Of a stretch of 64,000 nt of DNA, positions 22,568-34,269 are shown piece after piece. Made by a program: the position numbers and the translations under genes. The DNA comes from Schistocerca nitens (taxonomy: Eukaryota; Arthropoda; Insecta; Orthoptera; Acrididae). The stretch lies in the NCBI RefSeq assembly GCF_023898315.1, contig NC_064614.1:1056922432-1056986431 (forward strand), written 5' to 3'. Positions within the stretch are counted from its first letter, which is position 1, and every line of letters starts with the position of its first letter. Under the pieces are notes generated by a model. It was not told where the DNA came from, did not search any database, and worked only from the letters and a program-made list of their open reading frames with translations.

Positions 22568-22993
22568 AGCGGCCTATATGGATATTGCCTACAAATTGTG
22601 CAGCGATCAGACGTAGTAGCAGTGAAGTAACAAATTTAAATATCCTGCTTGATGCCTCATTTTCCACGCATTTAAATGTTTATGACGTCACATGTCTGTG
22701 TCAGACAGGGATATAATTAGCAGATACATTCAGTGGTATATGTGATATGTGAAACCCACTGTGTCGAAAATATGTCGTGGATACAACTCACAGTAAAGAA
22801 GTAATAAATGAAAACGAAATACTTCATTCTGCAGTTCTATTCCATGAACAACGAAAATGTAGTAACCGTTAAACTTACTTCCTTTCATCATTTTGTGGTA
22901 GCTGTCAGCGAGAAAAATTCCATCAAGCTTTGAAATTGTGTGTACAGTTTGTTGCAAACTGGTCGGATTTTTAAAAAAATCCATATCCAGAAA

Positions 22994-23191
22994 AATGGTT
23001 CAAATGGCTCTGAGCACTATGGGAATTAACATCTGAGGTCATCAGTCCCCTAGAATTTAGAACTACTTAAGCCTAACTAACCTAAGGACATCACACACAT
23101 CCATGCCCGAGGCAGGATTCGAACCTGCGACCGTAGTGGTTGCCCGGATCCAGACTGAAGCGCCTAGAACCGCTCGACCACAACGGCCGGC
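22994..23191 (-). repeat. SINE family A, copy 7
   Basis: Perfect 13-bp target duplication CCATATCCAGAAA (22981-22993 and 23192-23204). Confidence 0.95.
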
Positions 23192-23439
23192 CCATATCCA
23201 GAAACTCACGGCTTCGGCACTGGTGAACGTCGATGTCTGAGAACGAACGGTTGTGACGGTTTGTTCAGACTTGTTTTGGTGTCTGAATAAGGCTGCAACC
23301 CTTTAGTGATCCGTGTACTGCGGCTGGACGACCTGCGCATAATAACATACGTCTACATGCGTCACATTTCTCCATCCAGCCCTTGTGTGCATCCAACTGC
23401 GGATCTTGTGTGGTCTGCGAGTGCAGTAACGTTGATGAC

Positions 23440-24265
23440 AGTAGAGCGACTTGTACCAGTATACAGCTGCAGAAACGATCGACATGGTACTTGCATACGG
23501 CAAAGAGGATTGCAGCGAGGAAGCTGCTACAGCATTGTACGTGGAACGTTTCCCAAACAGACATAACACACATCAATCCAACGTTCGCGGCAATCGGGAG
23601 ACGTCTCAGAGAAGCCGTAAAGCACTTATGTTTTTTCTGCCAGAGGCGTGTCCATTATACACTAAATTAACAGCACTTTGTACTTGTTACTTATAAATAC
23701 TATCAGCAGTCTATTGTTTGCTCTTGGGTAGGTGCCGAAACGTGTAGCGGTTCGTCCATGCTTGGCTGGAACACTGCAGTTTGAGGAGGGCGTTTTGACT
23801 GTGTTCGAAGAGAACCTATCCACCAACACTTGGCAGGTGGCATAGGTGCTGTACAGGATAAATGCGTCGTGTCGGATGTTAACCATGAACACCGGCCCCA
23901 TCAGTACTATTTGTAGATAGTACAGACATTACGGGAGGAGCACTATCCACGCAGTGTGATTTATAACGTTGTCTATCCCAGCCACAATTCCCGAGCTTGG
24001 TGCTGTTCACGGATGAACGCTCATTTACTAGAGATAGCATGTTAACCTTGCACAACACTCCTGTTTGAGTGGACGAAAACCAGTGTGTGCAGATGATTCA
24101 AAGTTACCAACACAAGGTGGGTATTAACACGTGGGTAGGGTTATCCAGGCACCGCTGTCGATCTGCCCTCGTGGCATCAATCCTCCTAGTATGCCCTCCT
24201 ATTTCCAGACTTCACAGAAACTGCCCTGCATGGCTTGCTGGACTGGCACTCCTGGAAGAAATTAT
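23440..24265 (+). pseudogene. DUF4817/DDE-type insect transposase remnant
   Basis: The N-terminal frame 23451-23696 reads MVLAYGKEDCSEEAATALYV-type sequence followed by ERFPNRHNTH; the next frame gives THINPTFAAIGRRLRE. This is the AEM(V/L)xxYGE...ARLYxERFPxR helix-turn-helix (DUF4817) that heads a common insect transposon family. Further on, QFEEGVLTVFEENLSTNTWQ (23780-23840), VHGXTLIY (decayed FTDEASF, 24010) and NPCVQMIQSYQHKVGINTWV-like sequence (24070-24135) follow family order. Multiple frameshifts; dead. Confidence 0.7.
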
Positions 24266-24532
24266 GTCGCAGAGAAATTGCTTAGCCATAGTATACTATA
24301 CTATTATGTGGTTTGTTTACAATATGCTATTTCAGCATGGTGTGTAAGAAACATTCTGTGGAGTTAGTAGAGTAGGAGACACGAACAAGCAGAACTGCAG
24401 CTTCTACTAGTATTAGTAAAAAGGATTACAAACGCATTTTCTTTCGGGTGCCAGAGAAACCTGAATGAAAACAAAGACATTATTTTGTAAAATGACTAAC
24501 TATTGAATGACTACTAATTTCTTCACACATTT

Positions 24533-24733
24533 GGCCGGCCGAAGTGGCCGTGCGGTTAAAGGCGCTGCAGTCTGGAACCGCAAGACCGCTACGGTCGCAG
24601 GTTCGAATCCTGCCTCGGGTATGGATGTTTGTGATGTCCTTAGGTTAGTTAGGTTTAACTAGTTCTAAGTTCTAGGGGACTAATGACCTCAGCAGTTGAG
24701 TCCCATAGTGCTCAGAGCCATTTGAACCATTTT
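24533..24733 (+). repeat. SINE family A, copy 8
   Basis: 11-bp target duplication TTCACACATTT (24522-24532 and 24734-24744). Complete from GGCCGGCCGAAGTGGCCGTG to the GAACCA tail. Confidence 0.95.
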
Positions 24734-24744
24734 TTCACACATTT

Positions 24745-25420
24745 GACCACGCCAAACTGAGAAGTAAATGCTGACACTCATTGCAAATATGATCAGTTAT
24801 TGCGCTCTTGTAATGCTACTTGGAACGCGGTAGATCCTAGGTTCTATTATCAGTGTTGGAATTCCGTCAAAATTTTGTCCCTGTTTCCTACCTAGTTCGG
24901 AGGGAACACAGTCCGTTCATAGAACACTTCAGGAATTCCCACCTGTTTGTAAGCGAAGTGTATGCCTAAAAAATTAATTCTGATGTGCACTGCTTCTGTA
25001 AAGCCTATGTACATTGTGCTGATCGCTCTTGGAATTAGTATTCTTTGAGGGTCCCAAATCAATAAGATATATTGGAACAGCTCGGTAAAGAGTTAATTGA
25101 TAATTTACAGAAGCTGGTATGGAACAAACTAACAACACATTCGTTCATTCTACGTTTACTTACAGTTCTTTCTGACAACCAGCTTATAACGTACGCTATA
25201 ACGTCTCTAGAAGTGCTCAGAACCTACAGTACACGTGCGTCAATATTGGAGTCGTAGAACCTCAGCGACCGTCCTCGACAAAGTGTCGCTATCTATGTAG
25301 AGGATACAATAAATTGGGTATAAAACCACTGGAAGTATTAAAGGTTTTATATCTGCTGTGACTATCGAATACGGAGGTCATGGGATACATTGGTCCACGA
25401 AAAGCAAAAGTAACTCTTTT
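24745..25420. other. Unassigned stretch
   Basis: No gene seen. The open frame 25072-25257 has no motif. Confidence 0.4.
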
Positions 25421-25422
25421 AT

Positions 25423-25424
<2 letters not shown>

Positions 25425-25513
<89 letters not shown>
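25425..25513 (+). repeat. Compound microsatellite (GT)n(GA)n
   Basis: About 27 GT units switch directly into about 17 GA units. The open frame over it (poly-CV/ER) is an artefact of the repeat. Confidence 0.98.
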
Positions 25514-25517
<4 letters not shown>

Positions 25518-26250
25518 TTCTTAATGCGACTGTCATGTCATCACTCGCAGTAAACCGAAAAGTGACTGCTAGCTAAACGCATGTCCAGGAAGCGCACTGC
25601 AGTGGGAACTATGTAATCGAAACATTCGTGTTACACCTGCTATTACGAAACGTGTTGTAAACCAGATGGCACCATGGAGGGTGTTCAATAGTTCAAGGAG
25701 CGCATAATGTGGGAGACTGATCAATGAGAAGATGTAATATGATACCGAGAGTGTGTTTTTGGGCCGGAGCATACCATACGACGTATATACCACATGAAGG
25801 GAGAAGAGCAGTATCCAAAGTGTCATCTTCCAGTAATGCGCTGCGTATTAAGTCCCCGAACACTCACCCAGAAATTTTGAGATTTATATCATATTTAGGC
25901 GAATAGGTTTAGGGTCTCTGTTGCTTCTGAAAGTCAACCTCATTCTTGTTCAGAGACTGCCTTATCCAATCTTGTACTCTGTCTGCAATCGTCACAACTG
26001 CACGTTGTACCCAATGTTCCTCCATACGAAATATCAGGTATTACAGACCGTATTGTGGCCATTAGTGAATTCTACTAGTACGGCCTATGAGTAAATTTCG
26101 GGCGATCATGTCACTCCAATGATGAAAACATCATTCGCAGCAGAGGGCGGTACAATCTAAACTAATAATGCGCTATCAAAGCTAGAACCATGCTACATTT
26201 ACAAGATTTCAGGATGTATAGATGCATCGCGAATAAAATAACTGCCGCCA
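25514..26250. other. Unassigned stretch
   Basis: No gene or element recognised. Short overlapping frames on both strands only. Confidence 0.4.
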
Positions 26251-26259
26251 ACATTACGG

Positions 26260-27220
26260 TTCCGACTTAATAATAACAACTGAAGAAATTGATTCCAATA
26301 ATTGTATCCAGGAGAAAATTGTTTCCAGGGTAACTAGGTGCATAGCAGTTAATAGTGGTATTAGAAAAAGTGATTCTTTGAGCGCACTACTTTTTAATAT
26401 AGTGATGGACGAGGTGATTAAGAAGGTATTGGCTGGTAATGGTTGTAGAATAGGGGATGAAGAAATAAAAATTATTTGATATGCTGAAGATCCAGTTCTG
26501 CTGGCAAATAGCTGATATAATATACAGAAACTTTTATACATATTTAACGTTGCAGCCAAGATAGTAAATATGGTCAGATTCACTCAAAAAACCAAAAGTA
26601 TGACTACATCTCTGGAGCCACTGAGATGCAAACTGGAAGTGGGTCCAAAAATTATTCTACAGGTAATGATCTTCGTATTGGATTGTCCAGCAGAGGAAAT
26701 GTCGAAAAGGAATTTTAGAAAACAAGTGGCAAAAGGAAATAAAGTGGCAGGATCTTTAGGAGATACTGTTTGGAAGAAAAAGCATAAAGGAAAAAAATGC
26801 AAAAACAAGAATGAACAAAACAATAGTGAAACCATTTGTCACATACAGTCTAGACAAGATCGTTAACGTCAAAAACAAAAATACTTCTGGAAACCACGCA
26901 AATGAAAATTCTGCGAAGAATTACAGGGATGACGCTGCGAGATAGAGAGAGAAGCGAAAGCGCTAGAAAAGAATGTAAAGCGAACTCCGTTAATTAGGGA
27001 GCACATAAGAGGAAGAACGAATGGAACGAACACACAGACAGGATGAATGAAGGAAGATTGTGAGAATCTTAACAAAGAAATTACCAGCTGGTAAAAGAAA
27101 TGTTAGCCGTCCAAGGATAAGATGGCGCGACAACCTCAGGGTAGACTGAGGGTTACTGAAGGAAACGGGCTTTTGCCTAGGAAGAAATGAAGAAGAGCAG
27201 AACATCTCGTCGGTGGTTGC
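26260..27220 (+). mobile_element. RTE-type LINE, 3' coding fragment
   Basis: The plus strand reads ALLFNIVMDEVIKKVLAG (26380-26435) and YAEDPVLLANS (26478-26510), a decayed YADDAVLLA catalytic box. Then KTKSMTTSLEPLRCKLEVGP and KQVAKGNKVAGSLGDTVW (26590-26780), and a basic C-terminus with RKNEWNEHTDRMNE (27015-27055). YADD to YAED plus a stop just before it (TGA at 26479-26481) make it inactive. The RT N-terminus and endonuclease are missing. Confidence 0.75.
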
Positions 27221-27439
27221 GTTAGCGTTCCTCTGGCACTACTGCAACGTTCTCTGTTGTCCACTTACATATGAACTGAGGAAGAAGACTCCAGTAACGA
27301 CTTAACTTCAGAAATACACACGTGTACTAAAAGAGTAACTGACACAGTATCTAAGGACACTTACAGATGTTCGATGTGGGCTGATTTCTATCCGATTCTG
27401 AATTTCCTGGCAGACTAGTTCCAGTGCACCTCGAACAAC

Positions 27440-28200
27440 GTAATTAATCACGCCGACTATCTGACGTTACGTTCTGCAGAAATGGGGGTGCCACAACGAG
27501 AACGGCACATCATTCGACCGAGCATGACCAATCCAGCGCTGTGGAAGACGTTCGTTGAGGGGACTACGTATAAAGTTATGTCAATGTGGTGAGGCTCCAT
27601 CCTGTAGCAAAACGAAGTGAACTGAGATATCAACCAGAGAGAAAGTATATCGGGATGGATCTCATGTGCAAAGGTAGATTCTGAGAAGAAGAAAGGGCCA
27701 GACTCTGTGGTAGTTTGTGGTGCAGAATACATTAAATTTCAGAGAATCACGTTCATGTTCCAAAGAGGCAGGCACGTTTTCTGTACCCCATCTTCTCAAA
27801 TCCCGCTTGTTCACTTTGCTACTTAAGTGAAAGGCGGGTTCGTTGTAGAACACAAGTCTGTCTACGAAACCTCCACCTCCATCTATGCTTGAAAATCAGT
27901 AAATCAGTTTTGGTTTATCCGCTGGTTTTAGCGCACGCAACCCTTAAATTCTGTAAGCCTTGAATTAGAGATACTTTCACAAGATTTTTTGGGACTTTTT
28001 TTATAGATCGAATAAATTAATTCTGCCATTTCATCCTCGACCAATGGCCATCCCGTGGTTTTCTTGTTGCGTGTACATCCTGTCTAGTCAAAGTGCTTTG
28101 CCCATTTAGCATTATTGTGACAGTGTGGTGCCACTTTACCAAACTTTGTCCGAAAATGTCTTTCAAGAACGGTTGATGATGATGTTTTGCCGAATTCTAT
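27440..28200 (-). pseudogene. DDE_3-type transposase remnant, copy 2
   Basis: Minus-strand frame 27662-27853 reads FYNEPAFHLSSKVNKRDLRR then WGTENVPASLEHERDSLKFN. The overlapping frame 27457-27732 reads GPFFFSESTFAHEIHPDILS LWL-like sequence. These match the same motif order (DE.AFHLSGKVNRHN, WGTENP, KVNVFCA, GPFFFAE, LDML.LWL) as the copy at 14962-15800. Catalytic blocks past this point are lost. The upstream part near 28130-28190 (minus-strand VVKHHHQP-like) is weak. Confidence 0.7.
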
Positions 28201-28318
28201 GACATAAACGCCTTTCCTATCGCTCACATGCCGCCATTTTGAATACTAAAGCGAACTATGAACAATTTCATTGTTACCAACCTTAGCTCTGAGAGTTAAA
28301 CTTGCATTCTGTATGTGT

Positions 28319-28580
28319 GATGATGAAGTCCCATACTCCGTGACGGAGCGTAGGGGAACGATGCGGGAGACCCGCACCGCCGTACTAGGCAAGGTCCGAA
28401 TAGAGGTGGTATGCCGTTGCCTTCCTCCGACCGTAATGGGGATGAACGATGATGATGAAGACGACACAACAACACCCAGTCATCTCGAGGCAGGAAAAAT
28501 CCCTGACCCCGCTGGGAATCGAACCCGGGACCCCGTGCTCGGGAAGCGAGAACGCTACCGCGAGACCACGAGCAGCGCAC
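28319..28580 (-). repeat. SINE family D (tRNA-derived)
   Basis: On the minus strand the head reads CTCGTGGTCTCGCGGTAGCG (A-box side) and GGGTTCGATTCCCAGCGGGG (B-box), followed by a body with a TCATCATCATCG stretch. It is flanked by a 12-bp target duplication TTCTGTATGTGT (28307-28318 and 28581-28592). The 117-codon plus-strand frame across it is not a gene. Confidence 0.92.
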
Positions 28581-28787
28581 TTCTGTATGTGTATTTCTAC
28601 AATAAAGTAATATTTCTAAAATGAAGTAATGTTTCTAAAATAAAGTAATTACAGTAGTTACAGGAATACTTTCGTTCCATTGCCTGCATTTTGAGTCATC
28701 CTGTACTTCAGTAAGTCCACTCTACTGGGCTTGATATTACGTCATAATATAATATTCATTAATTATTCATATGATTGAACTCATTTG

Positions 28788-28941
28788 CGGCTGGTCCCGG
28801 CGGAGGTTCGAGTCCTCCCTCGGGCATGGGTGTGTGTGTTTGTCCTTAGGATAATTTAGGTTAAGTAGTGTGTAAGCTTAGGGACTGATGACATTTGCAG
28901 TTAAGTCCCATCTGATTACACGCACATCTGAACTTTTTGGT
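28788..28941 (+). repeat. SINE family B, copy 1 (5'-truncated)
   Basis: It begins at GCGGCTGGTCCC, inside the tRNA-like head, and retains B-box GGTTCGAGTCC and the TTAGGGACTGATGAC body. An 8-bp duplication CTCATTTG flanks it (28780-28787, 28942-28949). Family B resembles family A along the whole body but has a different tRNA-like head. Confidence 0.88.
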
Positions 28942-28949
28942 CTCATTTG

Positions 28950-29580
28950 TCGGAAGTTTTTCGCCCCCTCCAGAATTGTGACGTAATATTAACCCACTAG
29001 CGGGATTACGACGAAATTGTACGACAGTAGACCCATAAGAAGCAACTGCAACCGCGTCCGAAACATCGGTGGCAGGTGTTTTGTTGCAACATGATGCGAC
29101 CGTGCACTGACAAAACTTTTATGACAGCTGACTCTCTCCACGAAAGTGGCACACTTATACCCTAGTTTTGTTTAATGAACATAAGCATGAAGCAACATGG
29201 AGTCTACAGTCATAAGATTTGAATATCAGTAACAACTATCGCTTTTATTAAAATAATAATAAGAAAACAGTTAAGAGACCACTGTCCTGCAAAACAGTGT
29301 CCCAAAGAATGGGAATAAATTCTTCGCGTGTAATGTTATGAAATTCCATTGAATATCATTAATTATGTCCACCTACTTTCTTAGGGATTCACGATGATTC
29401 GGATTCTAAAAATGGTCAACCACAGTATCAACCTTTGTACGTGTGAAAATCGAGCAAACAGGCATTTTGGTATTGTGACATTGTAAGAAAAAACTGCGAA
29501 CGGATGTTCCGCCACTCTCTTCGTAGAAGAAATTGCAGCACTATTACGAATCACGCCAGATTATGTTGCACTGGGAGATA
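28950..29580. other. Unassigned A+T-rich stretch
   Basis: I see no gene, motif or repeat here. Confidence 0.4.
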
Positions 29581-29589
29581 TTGGGCAGA

Positions 29590-29830
29590 AGCATTCCCGA
29601 CCGCTTGCGTTCAGGGCCCGCCTCGAGGCGCTCCTCCGAGGCTGAATTAGTGGCGCAGCACGCGCCATTAGCGCGACACCGCGCAGCCCGCAGCCCGCAG
29701 GCCGCAGCGAGTGCCGCCTGATCCCCGCCTGCGTGATACTGGCGCTGATCCGGCAGGCGGCTGCCGTAAGTCGCTAGCAGCAGCCTCGGCAAACCCTCAG
29801 GATCACACGGCACTCCTCACCACCCCTGCG
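29590..29830 (+). other. CpG-rich patch, possible promoter or untranslated exon
   Basis: About 240 bp are strongly G+C-rich with many CG dinucleotides, against an A+T-rich background. On the plus strand a GTAAGT donor-like site occurs at 29766. On either strand the frames through it (29533-29721 plus; 29544-29813 minus) are Ala/Arg-rich and lack any domain. It could be a 5' exon or promoter of a host gene, or part of an unclassified repeat. Confidence 0.3.
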
Positions 29831-29910
29831 TGTGCTCTCAGTCGTTGCAACAGCCTTCAGCTCACAAGGCTGCAAAGACTACGTCGTGTTCAGTGCACAG
29901 TAAATTGGCT

Positions 29911-30093
29911 GGTTCAAATGGCTCTGAGCACTATGGGACTTAACTTTTGAGGTCATCAGTCCCCTAGAACTTAGAATTACTTAAACCTAACTAACCTAAG
30001 AACATCACACACGTCCATGCCCGAGACAGGATTCGAACCTGCGACCGTAGCGGTCACGCGGTTCCAGACTGTAGCGCCTAGAACCGCTTGGCT
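29911..30093 (-). repeat. SINE family A, copy 9 (at a mariner end)
   Basis: Target duplication ACAGTAAATTGGCT (29897-29910) and ACAGTAAATTAGGCT (30094-30108), differing by one base insertion. The second copy includes the first bases of the mariner terminal repeat, so the SINE landed on the transposon edge. Confidence 0.92.
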
Positions 30094-30261
30094 ACAGTAA
30101 ATTAGGCTTGTGCATAAGTTCCTGGCGTTTTTACTTTGCATGTTGGTATTCCGGTTACTATGAGTCTGTTTATCGATTGTCATTTACATTTATAGTTCAC
30201 TGTTGCTGTTTGAGTCTGTCTATTATCACTTTGTCATCTGAAGATAGTGAGTGGATCTGTG

Positions 30262-31505
30262 GACGCTAGAAAATGGAGTATCAAGTGGAGAAATCGGAAC
30301 ATTTCCGACAGATATTTCCGTTTCAGATCAGTAGATGCGTGACAGCAGAGGAGGGAGCCTGAAACATATGCGCCGTGTATGACGGTAATTCCATTGGACA
30401 GAGCACGGTAAGAAAATGGTTCTCTTGTTTTAAGGAGGGTCGTTTTGGCATTAGTGACCCTCCACGTTGAGGAAGACATTGGGAGTTTGATGAAGCGCCT
30501 CAATCCACAATGATCCACATCATTTCACTCGATAACTGGCAGAAAAAAATGTTCAAATGTGTGTGAAATCTTATGGGACTTAACTGCTAAGGTCATCAGT
30601 CCCTAAGCTTACACACTACTTAACCTAAATTATGCTAAGGACAAACACACACAACCATACCCGAGGGAGGACTCGAACCTCCTCCGGGATCAGCCGCACA
30701 GTCCGTGACTGCAGCGCCTGAGACCGCTCTGCTAATCCCGGGCGGCTAACTGGCAGACGTGATGAATTCTGTTCATTCCACCACCGTCCGACATTTACAT
30801 GCAATAAGGAAGGTTCAAAAAAAGGGTGCGTGGTTACCGCAGGCTCTAATCCAAAATCGATAAGATCGCCAATTGGCTCGTGAACTACACCGACCATTCT
30901 TATACTGTACCGTCACTGGTGACGAGAAATTATGTCATGATGCTAACGTAATGAACAGAAAGGAATGGCTGAGGCCAAACAAAACAGCAACTCCCTGGAA
31001 AATACCTGCGCTCATCCACAAAAGATAGTGTTACGCATCTGGCGGAACAACGACAGGGTGGTGTACTACAGGTTCTTCCCAGAGATCTAATCATCACTGC
31101 TGATATTTTTTTCCAACAACTGAGACGTCTTGCAGGCGCAGCTCACCAACAACGACCACAAAGACTTTGTGAAGTGATGTCACATGGCAATAAACCCGCC
31201 CGCATTCTGATGCACTGACAAAAAACACTACACTTGCCATTAGAGGTCATTCCGCACCCACTTACCCACCTTATTCACCTAATCTAGTGGCCTCAGATTT
31301 TCCCCTTCTCCGCTCTCTATCGAATAACCTTCAGGAACTTCCTTTCTGGATCAAAACGAGCTCCGAACATGGCTCGACGAGTCCTTCACCGCAAAACATA
31401 TAATTTCTACATTCCCGAAAACGGAAACCTACTCGAACGTTGGCAAACTATTCTAATGAGTCAAGAAGAATATATTATTGATGACCCAAGTCCGTTATGT
31501 ATAAC
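30262..31505 (+). pseudogene. mariner transposase remnant
   Basis: The N-terminal part reads SEHFRQIFPFQ then NICAVYDGNSIGQSTVRKWF (30365-30425) and FKEGRFGISDPPR, the helix-turn-helix region of mauritiana-type mariners. After the SINE the later blocks are weaker: KPARILMH near 31195 and NFYIPENGNLLERWQTIL (31405-31460), near the C-terminus. Catalytic Asp blocks are scrambled by frameshifts and stops. Confidence 0.75.
30544..30746 (-). repeat. SINE family B, copy 2 (nested in mariner)
   Basis: Perfect 11-bp target duplication TAACTGGCAGA (30533-30543 and 30747-30757). Full length on the minus strand, including the GGGATTAGC...GCGGTCTCAGG-type head. Confidence 0.95.
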
Positions 31506-31544
31506 AGTTGTCTTTATTAAACTACGGACTTACGCTCCAATGTA

Positions 31545-33100
31545 ACAACTTCCAGTGTGGCTTCTGCTATTTTTGTCATTGTGGTGTGAAACATGAGCAG
31601 CACGTCGCTTTAGAAGTGTTACACAACAAATTACGGGGAAATTCCAACAAAAAATATTATATTTGACTGAAACGAGCCTAATATGCACAATGGTAAATAA
31701 ATTAGTTACAGGAGACATCACGGTGATAGTGTAGCACAGACTCTCTTCTTGATAGCAGCCCCAATCCCGCAAAGAAAAGTGTCCACAGGCGTCTTCACTC
31801 ATTCATTGATGATGACATACCATCGTTCCCCAATTTCGAGTGTGTTAATGGATACATTTCACGTGCTGTTCCAGAGAATGCGAAGCTTCTTCTGCAGAAG
31901 TAAGACAACGTGATTTAGCGAGAAAATTGATGTGCGACAGGGTGTCAGACTGTTTGTTAAACTTTGCCTGCAGCCCTGCGAACACTGATGCTGTTATCTT
32001 GAGAGAAAGATGGAGTGTCCACAGCAGACTCATCATGAAGATTTACAAGAAAGTGTAACACTTCCTCATAGAGAACAAAGGAATAGACGCAGTGGTTCAT
32101 GGTCACAGTAAAATGAATGGAGTAGCTGTGACATATTCGTGATATGGAAAACATACTCAAAATATTATAGAAAGACCCCTGCCTAACAGTTTTGCCACAA
32201 CGCTCTATCTAACATCTTACTGGCCAATCGTGCTCTCGAAGCCTTATGATACGTGACTGATCTGATCAAAATTTCCATGGATCACACACCAACTCCATTA
32301 AATTAATAAATCCAGCTAATCTAAATTAATTTCGGTCAAGAATTGGGAATATGTGTACTGATAAAATTAGCATCGTTGATTTCCACATCCAACCACTAAA
32401 ATTCCAAGCTGATTTCTTCTTGTGGAAGATTATTTAAATGAGTAGTTGAGAGTCATATCGAATGTATGTTGAACAAAACTTCGCAGAACAGAGACAGGAT
32501 GGCCAGTGTCGCGCCATTAGTCCTTATACCTACATGTCCTTTTCAGATAGGAAGTCGGTGGGCCTTTTGTATTGTGCGTGAGGAGAGGCACGATGGACGT
32601 GTGCCATCATCACTTTCTTGGTTGGCAATAGTGCGCGCATCTTAAGCGAAGAGAGCCTACTGAGTAATGAAGAACTTTTTTCCACAAGATAGCAGGGACA
32701 GGGAGCGCAAAACTGTAAAGACCTAAGCCCTGCAGGAGTTCAACATTCTGGAAAACGCTAGGCAGGGAACAGCTTGGTGATAATGTCAATGAGATGGAAT
32801 GAGAAGTTGTCACCTGCACATTCGTGAGCTTGAAAGCGTGGCATCAGCTAAGAGCAACTACCATACGTTAACACAATTAATATCTGGAGTGGGAGAAAGC
32901 AGTCACCTGTGTGTACATGGAGGAGGCCATATAGGGTGGAACATGAAATAGGACAGACAGGGGGGATTTCTGAGTCCAAGCATTAAAAATGCCCACTATT
33001 TGTTAATCATTTTAAAACTGACCATGGAAGGGAGATGCTGCCTTATTAGAATATATCTGATTGGTCGAACCTATGAAGAACCACTGTCATTGGTGATCAC
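31545..33100. other. Unassigned stretch
   Basis: No motif-bearing frame found on either strand. Longest frame 31530-31802 (minus) is 90 codons without recognisable features. Confidence 0.4.
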
Positions 33101-33109
33101 AATCATGCA

Positions 33110-33285
33110 AAAAAAAAGAATGGTTCAAATGGCTCTGAGCACTATGGGACTTAACTACTTTGGTCATCAGTCCCCTAAAACATAGAACTACTTAAACCTA
33201 ACTAACCTAAGGACATCACACACATCCATGCCCGAGGCAGGATTCGAACCTGCGACCGTAGCGGTCGCACGGTTCCAGACTCTAG
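33110..33285 (-). repeat. SINE family A, copy 10 (5'-truncated)
   Basis: The tRNA-like head is cut just after the B-box side (ends ...GGTTCCAGACTCTAG). A 9-bp duplication AATCATGCA flanks it (33101-33109 and 33286-33294). An A-rich run of nine bases marks the 3' end. Confidence 0.92.
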
Positions 33286-33858
33286 AATCATGCAGAAGCT
33301 CACATGCACTAAGTAAGAGTAAAAATTCGTTTTTACTGACAGCGCTATGTACAAGACTTCACCTGGCAAAATTAATACGGGAGACAGAGGATCATTCCGC
33401 GCTCCGATGGGGAGCAGCCTTCGTTGCTGGACAGACAACTTTGCAGACACCACAGTAATGACTCGTGGGCACTGGCAACACCAAGTATGGTGTGCAACAG
33501 CAGAGTTCGCAACTCTCAATCAGGGCAATAGGTGCTTGCATGATTCCTTCGATTGTGCTTCCCTGCTTTCTCAATTAACAATCGGCAATCACTCTGTGGC
33601 TTGGGCAACTTAGTTGCCCTCCAAAATACGTGCTATTTCTAATTTGTTGACTCCAGATCCTTTATCCAACATTTGTCGAGATGTTAATATTTTAGTTCAA
33701 TTATAACATGTGTTGACACTTCATGAACGTAATTGTTCTTTGTTATTTGCTCACACTGTAATTAACTTGAAATCTCTAGGGAGCTGCAATAAATAAGGCT
33801 TAATGGTGACCACTTTTTTGTTCATGGTTTGACGAATTGCGTATCTTTATCATACACC

Positions 33859-33909
33859 CGTGGTCTTAGGGTAGTGTCTTTGATTCATGGCCTGGGTTTG
33901 AATCCCGCC
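33859..33909 (+). promoter_or_regulatory. tRNA-like 5' end of LINE (possible internal Pol III-type boxes)
   Basis: CGTGGTCTTAGGGTAGTG (33859-33876) resembles a tRNA A-box region and GGGTTTGAATCCCGCC (33894-33909) a B-box with its pairing stem. They are spaced more closely than in a functional tRNA (about 20 bp apart), so this copy has probably lost part of the anticodon arm. Confidence 0.5.
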
Positions 33910-34269
33910 GCTGCTTACATGTTGATTAATAATAAGCATTGGCGGCCGAAGACTACTGGCATAAGAAGTCTCCCTCAATCTACCAACGGCCTTGTCAAAG
34001 AGGGTGGAGGAGCGCACAGACGTTCAGGGCACTCTCATGTCCGAGGGGTGGAAATCTATACCTAAAGGCGGAAGAATCAACTAAGTTCAATGGCATGAGG
34101 ATGCAGAAGGCAATGGAAGCCACTGCATTAGAAACACGTAACATGTATCCACAGGACATGTGGCCTGTAACTGAAGAAGTGTCATGATGATTTCTCCTTT
34201 AGAAAAAGATTCCGGAATAGTCCCGCATTCGAATCTCCAGGAGGGGACTGCCAAGGGGGAGGTTACCAT

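Larger units (their letters stand above)
30105..31542 (+). mobile_element. mariner (MLE) fossil with terminal repeats
   Basis: The left end AGGCTTGTGCATAAGTTCCT resembles the inverse of the right end (reading CATTGGAGCGTAAGTCCGTA), with TA at 30103-30104 and 31543-31544. The interior carries a minus-free, plus-strand mariner transposase remnant and a nested family B SINE. Confidence 0.78.

Noticed and set aside
25425..25513. CRISPR-like or coding interpretation of the GT/GA tract
   Set aside because: Simple dinucleotide repeat without spacers, in a eukaryotic context.
28271..28624. 117-codon plus-strand frame and 94-codon minus-strand frame as genes
   Set aside because: Both read through the family D SINE, bounded by a 12-bp duplication.
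29711..29950. 79-codon frame in the CpG-rich patch as a coding exon
   Set aside because: No ATG start, Ala/Arg-rich with no domain, and its 3' part runs into a SINE.
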